64,000 nt of DNA from Paracraurococcus sp042666655. GTDB lineage: Bacteria > Pseudomonadota > Alphaproteobacteria > Acetobacterales > Acetobacteraceae. Positions 8,432 to 17,575 of this stretch are shown here, in pieces (position 1 is the first letter of the stretch; every line of letters starts with the position of its first letter). A program made the position numbers and the translations under genes. Below the pieces are notes generated by a model. The model worked only from the letters and a program-made list of their open reading frames with translations. It did no database searches and had not been told where the DNA came from. The stretch is from positions 1 to 64,000 of the forward strand of contig NZ_JBHTDE010000001.1 in assembly GCF_042666655.1 (NCBI RefSeq). Reading direction: 5' to 3'.

Positions 8432-8702
8432 GCAGTCCTGTTCCTTGGTCGTTGCGGATGACATTGCCGGGCTTCTAGCCCGGGACGCCGACCGCGTCGC
8501 CACCCCCGTGACTTGGCCGCTTCACCCGGATCACCCCGATGTGACGAGCTTTGACACCATAACCCGCCCCCTGGAAACATTCGGTATTGTTTCTGCCGCG
8601 ATTACGCCACAGCAGTTGTGTCATACTGCCGCTGCAACCGGGGGTACGGAGCATGACAGGCAGGTCAGCATCCCCATCACGGACGGGCCGAGGGTGAGGC
8701 GC

Positions 8703-8882
8703 ATGGACAAGCGCGCCGATCCCTGGGGCGACTTCCTGCGGCGGCTGCTGCTTTCGGCCAGCCTCGCCGGCACCGCGCTGTCCGCCGCCTCGGCGGCGGA
8801 GGAACCGGAACCGCCGGCCGCCGAGGTGGCGGAGGCCGAGCAACCGGTTCACCCCCTGGCGGTGACCGAGACGCGGTCCTGA
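8703..8882 (+). CDS. Small acidic secreted or membrane-anchored protein, 59 aa
   Basis: Begins MDKRADPWGDFLRRLLLSAS, with a hydrophobic stretch followed by an Ala-rich cleavage-like site (SAASA) and an acidic Glu/Pro tail. Preceded by GAGGGTGAGG. It looks like a short exported peptide; no family recognised. It is divergent from the Bug gene. The roughly 270-bp spacer contains a TTGACA at 8551 on this strand but no convincing -10. Confidence 0.4.
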   Translation: MDKRADPWGDFLRRLLLSASLAGTALSAASAAEEPEPPAAEVAEAEQPVHPLAVTETRS

Positions 8883-8949
8883 GGCGGATCGCCGCCTGGC
8901 AGGCAATGGCCTGGCGCGGCCCGCCGAACCGGCGGATCCGCAGGCCGCG

Positions 8950-9405
8950 CTAGCGCCGCGCCGCGAAGAAGCCCCGCAGCAGCGCGGCGCAGTCCGCCTC
9001 CCGCACCCCGCCGACGACCTCCGGCGCGTGGTGGCAGCTCGGTGCCGCGAAGATCCGCGCGCCATGGTCCACCCCGCCGCCCTTCGGGTCATAGGCGCCG
9101 AAGACCACCCGCCGGATGCGGAAGAAGCTGGCGGCCTGGGCACACATCGGGCAGGGCTCCAGCGTCACGGTCAGGGTGCAGTCGGTCAGGTACTTCGCCC
9201 CGCGCCCGGCCGCCGCCGCCCGCAGCGCCAGCATCTCGGCATGGGCGGAGGGGTCGTGCCGCGCCTCGACCGCGTTCCCCGCCGCCGCCAGCACCGCGCC
9301 GGCGGCATCCGTCACCACCGCGCCGACCGGCACCTCGCCCCGCGCCGCGGCGGCGGCGGCCTCCGCCAGGGCGCGTTCCATGGCGGGATTGGGGGGAAGG
9401 GGCAT
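8950..9405 (-). CDS. tadA: tRNA adenosine deaminase-type nucleoside deaminase
   Basis: 151 residues; zinc-dependent deaminase fold with SAHAEM (zinc His and proton-shuttle Glu) and EPCPMC (two zinc Cys), in the usual spacing. TadA converts A34 to inosine in tRNA-Arg(ACG). The length and MERALAEAAAAAARGEVPVGAVV opening (given here in parts: MERALAEAAAAAARGE, VPVGAVV) fit TadA rather than cytidine deaminases. Start ATG 9405 is chosen over an upstream in-frame codon at 9444, which lies in the region divergent to the next gene. Confidence 0.9.
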   Translation of the reverse strand: MPLPPNPAMERALAEAAAAAARGEVPVGAVVTDAAGAVLAAAGNAVEARHDPSAHAEMLALRAAAAGRGAKYLTDCTLTVTLEPCPMCAQAASFFRIRRVVFGAYDPKGGGVDHGARIFAAPSCHHAPEVVGGVREADCAALLRGFFAARR

Positions 9406-9449
9406 CGCGCGACCTTGTACCGGCAGGGCGATCAGGTCTAGCAACCCGC

Positions 9450-10169
9450 ATGCGCACCCGCCCCGTCATCGGCGTCACCCTGGATGCGGAGGAGCCGGGC
9501 GGCTACTCCAAGCTGCCCTGGTACGCCCTCCGCAAGAACTACTTCTCCGCCATCGCCGCGGCGGGGGGCCTGCCCGTGGCCCTGCCGCACGATGCCGACC
9601 TGGCCGAGGCCTATCTCGACGAGATCGACGGGCTGGTCATCACCGGCGGGGCCTTCGACGTGGACCCGGCGCTGTATGGCGGCGGCGACACCCACCCGAC
9701 GGTCACGCTGAAGGCGGGGCGCACGGATTTCGAGCTGGCGGTGACCCGCGGCGCGCTGGCGCGCGACATGCCGGTGCTGGGCATCTGCGGCGGCCAGCAG
9801 CTGCTGGCGGTGGCGCTCGGCGGCACGCTCATCCAGCATATCCCCGACACGGTGGCGAACGCGCTGGAGCACGAGCAGCCCAACCCGCGGACCGAGCCCG
9901 GCCATCCCATCGCCATCGCGCCCGACACCTTGCTCGCCCGCATCACCGGCACCGAAGGGATGGCAGTGAACAGCGCCCACCACCAGGCGGTCGCCACGCC
10001 CGGGACCGGCGCCGTGGTCAACGCGCTCGCCCCCGACGGCGTGGTGGAGGGCGTCGAATCGACCGCCCACCGCTTCGCCCTCGGCGTCCAGTGGCACCCG
10101 GAATATGCGGTGGACCCGGCCGACCCGCTGATCTTCCGGGCCTTCGTCGAGGCATGCCGCCATGGATGA
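9450..10169 (+). CDS. Class I glutamine amidotransferase-like (gamma-glutamyl-GABA hydrolase, peptidase C26)
   Basis: 239 residues. Nucleophile Cys lies in GICGGQQLLAVALGG (about 110) and the catalytic His in WHPEY near 215, with VITGGAFDVDPALYGG before. This pattern is that of the PuuD/peptidase C26 family, which hydrolyses gamma-glutamyl amides. No puu genes are nearby; instead it overlaps rluB by 8 bases at the head of a rightward run of six or seven genes reaching 17414. Substrate therefore unknown. Confidence 0.85.
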   Translation: MRTRPVIGVTLDAEEPGGYSKLPWYALRKNYFSAIAAAGGLPVALPHDADLAEAYLDEIDGLVITGGAFDVDPALYGGGDTHPTVTLKAGRTDFELAVTRGALARDMPVLGICGGQQLLAVALGGTLIQHIPDTVANALEHEQPNPRTEPGHPIAIAPDTLLARITGTEGMAVNSAHHQAVATPGTGAVVNALAPDGVVEGVESTAHRFALGVQWHPEYAVDPADPLIFRAFVEACRHG

Positions 10170-11043
10170 CCTCGACGACGACGACGACATCATCGACCAG
10201 GGCGCGGACCAGCCTGGGGCCGAGCCCGCCGAGCGCGGCGAGCGCATCGCCAAGTGGCTGGCCCGCGCCGGCGTCGCCAGCCGGCGCGACGCCGAGAAGC
10301 TGATCGCCGAGCGACGGGTCAAGCTGGAGAACCGGGTGGTGGAGACCCCCGCCACCTTCATCCAGCCCGGCGACCTGGTCACCGTCGATGGCCGCATCGT
10401 CGCCAATGCCCAGCGCACCCGGCTGTTCCGCTACCACAAGCCGGTCGGGCTGGTGACCACCCACAAGGACGAGAAGGGCCGCCAGACCGTCTTCGCCGCC
10501 CTGCCGCCCGGCCTGCCGCGGGTCGTCTCGGTCGGCCGGCTCGACCTCAATTCGGAAGGCCTGCTGCTGCTGACCAACGACGGCGCGCTGGCCCGCAGGC
10601 TGGAGCTGCCGGCCAATGGCTGGCTCCGCCGCTACCGCGTCCGGGTCAACGGCTTCATCGACGAACGCCTGCTCGCCGGCCTGGCCGGGGGCGTGACCGT
10701 GGAAGGCGTCCGCTACGGCCCGATCGAGGCCGGGCTCGACAGCCGCCAGGGCGCCAATGCCTGGCTGACCGTGGCGATCCACGAAGGCAAGAACCGCGAG
10801 GTGCGCCGCGTCATGGACCACCTGAACCTCAAGGTCTCCCGCCTCATCCGCACCGCCTACGGACCCTTCCAGCTGGGGTCGCTGACCCGCGGCAGCGTCG
10901 AGGAGGTGAACCCCAAGGTGATGCGCGACCAGCTCGGCCTGAAGACCGACACCCCGGCGCAGGCGCGGCTGCGCAAGGTGAAGGCCGAGGCGCGCGCCGG
11001 CCGGGCCACGGCCGAGGAGCCGCCCGAGGCGGACCAGGGTTAG
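10162..11043 (+). CDS. rluB: 23S rRNA pseudouridine synthase, RluB/RsuA family
   Basis: 293 residues: acidic N-terminal tail (DDLDDDDDII), S4 RNA-binding domain at about 28-75 (IAKWLARAGVASRRDAEKLI), then the catalytic domain with GRLDLNSEGLLLLTNDG, whose Asp is the nucleophile. Predicted to form a pseudouridine in the large-subunit rRNA around position 2605 or a neighbour. It overlaps the upstream gene by 8 bases and is followed by rsmD, so two rRNA-modifying enzymes sit together. Confidence 0.9.
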   Translation: MDDLDDDDDIIDQGADQPGAEPAERGERIAKWLARAGVASRRDAEKLIAERRVKLENRVVETPATFIQPGDLVTVDGRIVANAQRTRLFRYHKPVGLVTTHKDEKGRQTVFAALPPGLPRVVSVGRLDLNSEGLLLLTNDGALARRLELPANGWLRRYRVRVNGFIDERLLAGLAGGVTVEGVRYGPIEAGLDSRQGANAWLTVAIHEGKNREVRRVMDHLNLKVSRLIRTAYGPFQLGSLTRGSVEEVNPKVMRDQLGLKTDTPAQARLRKVKAEARAGRATAEEPPEADQG

Positions 11044-11049
11044 CCGGGC

Positions 11050-11607
11050 TTGCGCATCATCGCCGGGCAGCATCGCGGCCGGCGCCTCGCCGCGCCCGCC
11101 GGGCAGGCCACGCGGCCGACCGCCGACCGGGTGCGCCAGGCGCTGTTCGACATGCTCTGGCACGCCCCCTGGGCGGGCCGCGAACGCATCGAGGACGCGA
11201 AGGTGCTGGACGCCTTCGCCGGCACCGGCGCGCTGGGCCTCGAGGCGCTGTCGCGCGGCGCCGCCTCGGCCGTCTTCCTGGAGAACGACCGCGCGGCGCT
11301 GGCCGCGCTGCGCGCCAACATCGCCACCTGCCGGGAGGAGGCGCGCTGCCGCGTCCTGCCGGCCGACGCGACCAGGCCGCCGCGCGCCCAGTGGCCCTGC
11401 GACCTGGTCTTCCTCGACCCGCCCTACCGGGAGGGCGTGATGGAGACGGCGCTCGCCGCGCTGGCCGCCGCCGGTTGGATCGCCCCCGGCGCCCTGGTCT
11501 GCGCCGAATACGGTGTCCCCCCCACCGCTCCGCCGCCCGGCTTCACCCTGCTGGCCGACCGCGCCCATGGCCCGGCCCTGCTGCTGGTCCTGGAAGCCGC
11601 GGCGTGA
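11050..11607 (+). CDS. rsmD: 16S rRNA (guanine(966)-N2)-methyltransferase
   Basis: 185 residues from a TTG start at 11050. Motifs: RIIAGQHRGRRL at the start, RPTADRVRQALFDML, SAM-binding DAFAGTGALGLEALSRGA and catalytic DPPY. This is the complete RsmD pattern. The TTG is the only start giving the conserved N-terminus. The stop overlaps the next gene's GTG start (GTGA), so glycosyltransferase translation is coupled to it. Confidence 0.92.
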   Translation: MRIIAGQHRGRRLAAPAGQATRPTADRVRQALFDMLWHAPWAGRERIEDAKVLDAFAGTGALGLEALSRGAASAVFLENDRAALAALRANIATCREEARCRVLPADATRPPRAQWPCDLVFLDPPYREGVMETALAALAAAGWIAPGALVCAEYGVPPTAPPPGFTLLADRAHGPALLLVLEAAA

Positions 11608-12761
11608 CCACGGGCCTCGCCCGCGCCCTGGTCGCGCTGCCCTCGATGGGGCTGGGCGGGACCGAGAAGCACAGCGCCGCCCTGGCCAATGCGCTGGCCG
11701 AGGCCGGGGTCGCGGTGACCGTGGCGCTGGAGCCCGCGCTGGACGCCGGCTTCGCCGCCATGCTGGGCTGGCCGACCCGGGTGCACCGCCTGGCCGTGCC
11801 GCTCGGCTGGCAGCCCAGGGCCACGCCCGAGGCCAACATGGACCGACAGGAAGCGGCGCTGGCCGAGGCCCTGGCCGCCAGCCGGCCCGACCTGGTCATC
11901 CTGCCGCTGCCCTGGCCGACCCATGGCCTCGGCCTGTTCCGCGGCCTGCACGCCGCCGGGCTGCCCAGCCTGGTCATCCACCACCTGGCACCGCGCGAGC
12001 CGGAGCCGCCGCTGCCCGAGGCGGCGCTGGCGGTGCTCGCCGCGCTGCCCGATGCGCCCTTCTGCTGGGCCGCCGTCGCCGCCCCGGTCGCCGCCCGCGC
12101 CGCCGCGCGGCTGGGCCTGCCGGAGGCCGGCTTCGCCGTGGTGCCGAACGGCGTCCCGGCGCTGCCGGTGGACCCGGTCGACCGCGCCGCCGCCCGGGCG
12201 CGGCAGCGCCGCCGGCTCGGCCTTTCGCCGGAGGCGAAGCTCCTGGTCTTCGCCGGCCGGCTCGAACTCTCGAAGGGCGCCGACCTGCTGCCGGAGATCG
12301 CCCGGCGGCTGGAGACGGCGGCCGGCGCCACCCTCGCCGCGCTCGGCGAGGGCTCGCTGCGCGCCCCGCTGGCGGCCAGCCCGGCCGGCCGGCGCGACGG
12401 GCCGCTGCGGCTGCTCGGCCATGTGGACGACGTGCCGGACTGGCTGCTGGCGGCCGATGCGCTGCTGCTGCCCTCCCGGCTGGAGGGCTGCCCGCTGGTC
12501 TTCCTGGAGGCCGCGGTGCGGCGCTGCCCGGTGATCGCCTCGGGCGATGCGCTGGAGGCCTTCGGGGCGGAGGCGCCACGCCTGGCGGCCATCGCCCCGG
12601 CGGGGGGCGTCGCACACTTGACAGATAAAGCGGCCGTGAGATTGAACGACCCCGCTTCCGCCCGGGCCGCCGTGGATGCGGCCTACCGATCCGCCGTCGC
12701 GCTGGACGAGGCCGCCATGCTCCGCCGCTATTTCAGCCTGATCCGGGCCGCCCTTGCCTGA
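11604..12761 (+). CDS. Glycosyltransferase, GT4-like (GT-B fold)
   Basis: 385 residues from a GTG overlapping the rsmD stop. The N-terminal Rossmann half begins LPSMGLGGTEKHSAALANAL, the GT4 donor/acceptor loop. The C-terminal half has LLVFAGRLELSKGADLLPEI, GHVDDVPDWLLAADALLLPS and the EX7E-like EGCPLVFLEAAVRRCPV. It should transfer a nucleotide-activated sugar to a lipid or glycan acceptor at the inner membrane. It overlaps the next glycosyltransferase by 8 bases, indicating one pathway for a surface polysaccharide. Confidence 0.85.
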   Translation: MTTGLARALVALPSMGLGGTEKHSAALANALAEAGVAVTVALEPALDAGFAAMLGWPTRVHRLAVPLGWQPRATPEANMDRQEAALAEALAASRPDLVILPLPWPTHGLGLFRGLHAAGLPSLVIHHLAPREPEPPLPEAALAVLAALPDAPFCWAAVAAPVAARAAARLGLPEAGFAVVPNGVPALPVDPVDRAAARARQRRRLGLSPEAKLLVFAGRLELSKGADLLPEIARRLETAAGATLAALGEGSLRAPLAASPAGRRDGPLRLLGHVDDVPDWLLAADALLLPSRLEGCPLVFLEAAVRRCPVIASGDALEAFGAEAPRLAAIAPAGGVAHLTDKAAVRLNDPASARAAVDAAYRSAVALDEAAMLRRYFSLIRAALA

Positions 12762-15432
12762 TTCGCGCGCGGCCCTGACCCTGCCCCCGCCCGCGCCGCC
12801 GCAGGACCCGGCGGCGGTGGCGATCGTCGTCATCGTCCCGGCCTGGAACCAGCCCGGCCTGCTGCCCGAGGCGCTGGCCTCGGTGCTGGCGCAGGCGGGG
12901 GCGCCGCCGGTCGCGGCGGTGGTGGTGGACGACGGCTGCCCCTCGCCCTCGACCGCCGCGGTGGCGCTGCAATACGCCGCCGCCCATCCCGGCCGGGTCT
13001 GCCTGCTGCGGCAGCGCAACCAGGGGCTTTCCGCGGCGCGCAACACCGGCATCGAATTCGCCCTGGCCGCCTTCCCGAACGCCGGGGCGGTCTTCTTCCT
13101 CGATGCCGACAACCGGCTGCTGCCGGGCTTCCTGGCGCGCGCCTGGGCTGCGCTGCGGGCGGCGCCGGCCGAGGTCGGCTGGCTCTACCCGGATGTCGAC
13201 GATTTCGGCGCCGCGGCGAATTATGCGACGGGCGGTGAATTCTCCCTGCTGCACCTGCTGGTGCAGAACTACTGCGAGGCCGGCAGCCTGGTGCGGCGGG
13301 CGCTGCTGGAGCAGGGCCTGCGCTTCGACACCGCCACCATGCGGGCCGGCTTCGAGGACTGGGACTTCTGGCTGCAGGCGGCCCGCGCCGGCTTCCGCGG
13401 CCAGCACCTGCCGGATGCCGGCTTCCTCTACCGCCGCCGGCCGGAAAGCATGCTCACCGCCGCCGAGCGGCAGCGCGACCACCTGCTGCGGCTGCTGCGG
13501 GAGCGCCATGCGCCGCTGCTGCGGCCCGCCGCCCTGCTGCGGCTGGAGGCCGCGGAGGCGCCGCGCTTCGCCGTCTTCACCGTGGACGACCCCGCCGTCG
13601 GCCTCTGCCTCGACCCCGGGCAGGTGCAGCGCCTCGCCCCCGCCGCGATGCGCGCCCGGCTGGTGCAGGCGGGGCGGACCCCCGGCGCGGTGCATGCCCC
13701 GGCGATCTGCGTCTTCGCCGAGGCCGGGGCGCTCGGCCTGCTGCGCCGCCACGGGCTGCTGGCCATGCTGCTCTGGTGGGCGGAGCGGCTGCTGCGGGAC
13801 CACGACATGGTCGCGCTTGACCTCGCCGCGGCCGAGGCGGCGGAGCTCCGCTTCGAGCTGCGGCAGGACCCCGCGGCGGCGATCGCCACCGCCCCCGTCC
13901 TGCTGCTGGGCAGCGAGCGGCTGCTGCGCTTCGCCGCCGAGCCGCTCTCGCCCGCGGTGGCGAGCCTCGACGGCGAGGTGCCGCTGCCGCGCATCGCCCG
14001 GCTGCGGCTGACCCTGCCGGGGGCGGTGCCGGCCGCCTCCGCCGCCACCCTGCGGCTGCTGCAGGCGGAGATCGCCGCGCTCGGCCGGCTGCAGGCGGCA
14101 ACCGCCGGGCTGCCGGGGCCGTGGCGGACCGACTGGCGCAGCAAGCGCGGCGGCATGGCGATGGAGGCGCGGGCGGCGATCGGGCTGGGCGCCACCCTGC
14201 CGCGGCTGCCGGCGCCGGGGAAGCGCGACATCGGCTTCCTGCTGCCGCTGTTCTCCTTCGCCGGGGTGGAGAAGGTGCTGCTGCGCCAGGCGCAGGTGCT
14301 GCGCGCCCGCGGCTGGCGCACCCACCTGGTCGTCGCCGGCGCGCTGCGCATGGACTGGGGCCCGGAGGTCGGCGCGAGCTTCGACAGCGTCACCCTGTTC
14401 CAGGGGCTCGGCGAGCAGTGGCTGGAATACGATGCCGGCTATTTCGGCATCACCACCTCGCACATGGACCGCGACGCGGCGGCGGCGGATGCGCTGGGCG
14501 TGCTGGCCGGCTGCGACGCCGTGGTGAACACCCATGCCATGGGCTGCCATGCCCTGGCCGCCAGCCTGCGCCGGCTGGGGGTGCGGGTCTTCGGCGGCCT
14601 GCATCTGGTCGAACGCACCCGCTGGGACGAGCCGCTGGGCAACCCGCATTCGCTGGCCGCCTATGAACACGCCTATGACGGGTTGCTGGTGATCTCGGAC
14701 GCGCTGCGCGCCTGGTGCATCGGCCATGGCATCCCGCGCGACAAGCTGCTGCTGGTGCGCAACGCGCCCGGCTATGCGGCCGACCCGGCGCGGGTCGCCG
14801 CGGCGCGGGCGGCGCGCCCGGCGCGGGAGGGCCCGCTGCGGGTGCTGTTCATCGGCCGGCTCGACCCGCAGAAGGGCATCGACCGGCTGGCCGCCATGAT
14901 CGCCGCGACCCGCGGGCCGGCGGTGGCCTGGCGGGTGGTGGGCCGCGAGGTGCTGAGCGACGGCACCCGGCCGCTGCTGGAGGTGGCGGTGGAGCCGCCG
15001 GTGCAGGACCCGGCCGCGCTCGACGCGCTCTATGCCTGGGCCGACCTGCTGGTGCTGCCGTCGCGCTTCGAGGGCGTGCCGCTGGTGATCCTGGAGGCGC
15101 AGCGCATGGGCTGCGCGGTGGCCGCGACCGAGGTGGGCGCTGTGGCCGAGATCGTCACCGATGGGACCGACGGCGTGCTGGTCCCGGCCGAGCTGGCGGA
15201 GGAGGCGATCATCGCCCGCTTCATCGAGGCCATCCAGGGGATGGCGGCCGACCGCGCCGGGCTGCGGGCCATGGGCGCCGCCGCCGCGGCCAGGGCCGCG
15301 GCGCTGGATTGGGAGACAGGCATGCAGGAATTCCTCGCCCGGCTGGATGCGCTGGTGCCGGCGCCGGAAGCGGCCGCGCCGCCGGTGATCGACGACCGGG
15401 CGATGCACGCGCCGGCCTGGATCGCGCCATGA
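12754..15432 (+). CDS. Two-domain glycosyltransferase: GT2 fused to GT4
   Basis: 892 residues from a TTG start overlapping the previous stop. Residues about 23-260 form a GT2 domain (IVPAWNQPGLLPEALASVL, VVVDDG, LRQRNQGLSAARNTG, DADN at 117-120, FEDWDFW near 200). Residues about 270-470 are of unknown type. From about 490 a GT4 domain follows (LLPLFSFAGVEKVLLRQAQV, FIGRLDPQKGIDRL near 700, PSRFEGVPLVILEAQRMGCA near 768). One polypeptide would thus add two sugars. The stop overlaps the next start as ATGA. No capsule export genes are in view. Confidence 0.85.
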   Translation: MPDSRAALTLPPPAPPQDPAAVAIVVIVPAWNQPGLLPEALASVLAQAGAPPVAAVVVDDGCPSPSTAAVALQYAAAHPGRVCLLRQRNQGLSAARNTGIEFALAAFPNAGAVFFLDADNRLLPGFLARAWAALRAAPAEVGWLYPDVDDFGAAANYATGGEFSLLHLLVQNYCEAGSLVRRALLEQGLRFDTATMRAGFEDWDFWLQAARAGFRGQHLPDAGFLYRRRPESMLTAAERQRDHLLRLLRERHAPLLRPAALLRLEAAEAPRFAVFTVDDPAVGLCLDPGQVQRLAPAAMRARLVQAGRTPGAVHAPAICVFAEAGALGLLRRHGLLAMLLWWAERLLRDHDMVALDLAAAEAAELRFELRQDPAAAIATAPVLLLGSERLLRFAAEPLSPAVASLDGEVPLPRIARLRLTLPGAVPAASAATLRLLQAEIAALGRLQAATAGLPGPWRTDWRSKRGGMAMEARAAIGLGATLPRLPAPGKRDIGFLLPLFSFAGVEKVLLRQAQVLRARGWRTHLVVAGALRMDWGPEVGASFDSVTLFQGLGEQWLEYDAGYFGITTSHMDRDAAAADALGVLAGCDAVVNTHAMGCHALAASLRRLGVRVFGGLHLVERTRWDEPLGNPHSLAAYEHAYDGLLVISDALRAWCIGHGIPRDKLLLVRNAPGYAADPARVAAARAARPAREGPLRVLFIGRLDPQKGIDRLAAMIAATRGPAVAWRVVGREVLSDGTRPLLEVAVEPPVQDPAALDALYAWADLLVLPSRFEGVPLVILEAQRMGCAVAATEVGAVAEIVTDGTDGVLVPAELAEEAIIARFIEAIQGMAADRAGLRAMGAAAAARAAALDWETGMQEFLARLDALVPAPEAAAPPVIDDRAMHAPAWIAP

Positions 15433-17414
15433 ACCCCCGGGTCGCCCCCGGCCGGCTCGCCGCGCTGTTCGACGGTGGGCCGAAAGTCATCATTCTGCCG
15501 GGCGTCGCGGCGCCGGAGGCGCTGGCGCTGCCCGGCCTCGCGTCCTGGGTCCTGGCAGCGGACGGGGGGCTGCATCCGCTTGGCGCGGCCGCCGAGGGGC
15601 CGGGGATCCCGCTGCCCGCCGCCCCCGGCCAGGCGCTGGCGATCGTCGCGCCGGAGGCCGCCGCCGCCGCCGCGCTGCTCGGCTGGTGGCGGGATGCCGC
15701 GCCGGCCGCGCTGCCGCCGGTGATCGAGGCCGGCTCCGGCGCCGCCGCCCTGCCGGCGATCGCCGCCGCCGCCCTGGGCGCGCTCGCCGCCAGCGCCGCG
15801 GAGGGCATGGCGGCGCAGCAGGGGCTGGCGGCGCTGCGGCAGGAGCACGAGGCGCTGCGGGTCTCCCAGGCCGCGCTGCGCCGGGCCGCCGCGCAGCTCC
15901 AGCCGCCGGCCGTGCCGCTGCTGGTCGCCTCGGTCGAGCCTTCCCCGGAGGGCCATGCGGTGGCGGCGCAGGCGGGCCGGCTGGCCATCGGCCAGGCGCT
16001 GGGGGTGAAGCTGGAAGGCCTGGCCAGCATCGCGCTGCATCTGCGGGAGGCATTGGCCGGGGCCGAGGCGGTGCTGCGGGTGCGGCTCTATGGCGCCGAG
16101 AGCGGCCGGATCGCCGGCGCCTGGGTGCTGCCCGGCCGGTCGCTGGCGGCGGGCTGGCTGACGCTCGACCTGCCGGAGCCGGTCGGGCCGCTGCGCGAGA
16201 CCGCCTGGCTGGAGGTGAAGGCCGAATTGGGCGGCTTCGACCGGCTGGCCCTGTCGCTCGGCGCCGAGCCGGTGGCGCCGGGCCATGCCGCTTCGGTCGC
16301 CGGCGGCGGCGGGGAGGGCCGGGCGCTGGCCTGCGGCCTCTGGACCGCGATGCCCGGCCGCCGGCTGGTGCAGTCGCCGCATTGGGACGGCGAGGCCATC
16401 GGCCTGCCGGCGCCCCCCACCGGCGCCACGGCCGAGCTGCCGCAGCAGGTCTGGAACGCCGCCCGGATGCCGGAAGGCCGGGTGGAGCGGGTGGCGATCG
16501 GCCACCAGCCGGCCCGGCTGGTGGCGGCGCTCGCGCCCGGGGAGCAGGCGCTGGTGGTGCTGCCGGCGGTGCCGCTGAACGGACTCGACCTGCTGCGGGC
16601 CGAGCTGGCCGTGGCGCTGGGCGATGCCGCCTGGCTGGAGGCCGCGCTCTGGCTGCAGCCGGAGGGGACGACGATCGGCGCCGCGGCCGAGCTGTCCACC
16701 GTCGCGCCGGGCGCGCGCTGGTCCGGCTGGCATGCCGGGGTGTTCGGCGACGGCACCTGCCGGCTGGCGCTCGCCCTGCCGCCCGACCCGCCGCGCCGGG
16801 CGGTGGTGGCGCTGGTGCTGCGCAACGCCGCGACCGGCCCCGAGGAGGTGCTGCGGGTCGAGGTGGCCCGGCTGTCCGGCACCCGCGCGGCGCAGCCGCC
16901 GCCCGAATCCGCCCGCCGCGCCCCGCCGCCGCTGCGCATCCTGCCCGCGGCGCCTGCCGAGGCGCCGGTCGCCGCCGCGGTGCGGCTGCTGGAGCGGTTC
17001 CTGGTGCCCGGCGGCAGCTACCGGCATATCGACCTGCTGATGGAGGGCGTCCGCGCCGGCGCGCATGCCTGGCCGCGGCTGCGCTGCAAGCTGGCGGTGA
17101 ACGGGGCGGTGCCCTCGCTGGAGTTCCGCCAGCGGCCGGACTGGCCGGTGCTGTTCGAGACCTGGCCGGCCGGGCCTTCGGATGCGGCGGGGCCCTATAT
17201 CCAGATCACCGAGGCGAAGCTGGCCGGCGGCTTCGCCGCCTCCCTGAAGGGGGAGCGCGACCGGGCGACCCTGGCGGCGATCCTGCGGCTGCTGCCGGCG
17301 GTGGTGGCGACGGCGGCACGCGACGCCACGACCGACCCGGAGGAGTATGAGCGCTGGATCGCCAGCGCGCGGCAGATGGCGGCGGCGGTGACGCTGGTGG
17401 AGAAGGCCGGGTAG
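15429..17414 (+). CDS. Uncharacterised 661-aa protein of the glycan gene run
   Basis: Not recognised. It is Ala/Leu-rich, without signal peptide or membrane helix. A 30-residue heptad-like stretch near residue 130 (QGLAALRQEHEALRVSQAAL) may form a short coiled coil. The middle and C-terminal parts look like repeated beta-sandwich segments (for example LTLDLPEPVGPLRETAWLEV and RAVVALVLRNAATGPEEV), as in carbohydrate-binding modules. Coupled to the double glycosyltransferase through ATGA, it most likely works on the same polysaccharide. Composition matches the host. Confidence 0.6.
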   Translation: MNPRVAPGRLAALFDGGPKVIILPGVAAPEALALPGLASWVLAADGGLHPLGAAAEGPGIPLPAAPGQALAIVAPEAAAAAALLGWWRDAAPAALPPVIEAGSGAAALPAIAAAALGALAASAAEGMAAQQGLAALRQEHEALRVSQAALRRAAAQLQPPAVPLLVASVEPSPEGHAVAAQAGRLAIGQALGVKLEGLASIALHLREALAGAEAVLRVRLYGAESGRIAGAWVLPGRSLAAGWLTLDLPEPVGPLRETAWLEVKAELGGFDRLALSLGAEPVAPGHAASVAGGGGEGRALACGLWTAMPGRRLVQSPHWDGEAIGLPAPPTGATAELPQQVWNAARMPEGRVERVAIGHQPARLVAALAPGEQALVVLPAVPLNGLDLLRAELAVALGDAAWLEAALWLQPEGTTIGAAAELSTVAPGARWSGWHAGVFGDGTCRLALALPPDPPRRAVVALVLRNAATGPEEVLRVEVARLSGTRAAQPPPESARRAPPPLRILPAAPAEAPVAAAVRLLERFLVPGGSYRHIDLLMEGVRAGAHAWPRLRCKLAVNGAVPSLEFRQRPDWPVLFETWPAGPSDAAGPYIQITEAKLAGGFAASLKGERDRATLAAILRLLPAVVATAARDATTDPEEYERWIASARQMAAAVTLVEKAG

Positions 17415-17417
17415 GAA

Positions 17418-17575
17418 GAAAGGCTGGGGAGAAGGTATTCTCCCCAGGCCCCTCATCTATTTCCGTGGGTTGGCGCCTGCTGCGCGGCCACACCGAACCC
17501 AGAGTAAAGGAGGGGATGGGGTTGGGCGCATGCGCCCAACGGGGGAGGGAATACCTTTCCCTTCCCAACCCTGCT
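17418..17575. repeat. Nested-palindrome intergenic repeat, copy 4
   Basis: Fills the space between two convergent genes. The left hairpin is GGGGAGAA-GGTA-TTCTCCCC. The centre is GTGGGTTGGCGCC with a degenerate partner. A perfect 20-bp palindrome GTTGGGCGCATGCGCCCAAC lies at 17521-17540, and a GGGAA/TTCCC hairpin around TACC(T) is at about 17545-17560. Here the GTTGG palindrome lies right of centre, whereas in copies 1 and 7 it lies left, so the module can occupy either arm. Confidence 0.8.

Noticed and set aside
8521..8640. PpsR-like spacing (TGT...ACA) in the spacer before the 59-aa gene
   Set aside because: The interval is 11 bases, not 12, and no pigment gene is adjacent.
12733..17456. 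Long leftward open frames opposite the glycosyltransferase genes
   Set aside because: Antisense shadows caused by high third-position GC; composition is low-complexity and no motif is recognisable.
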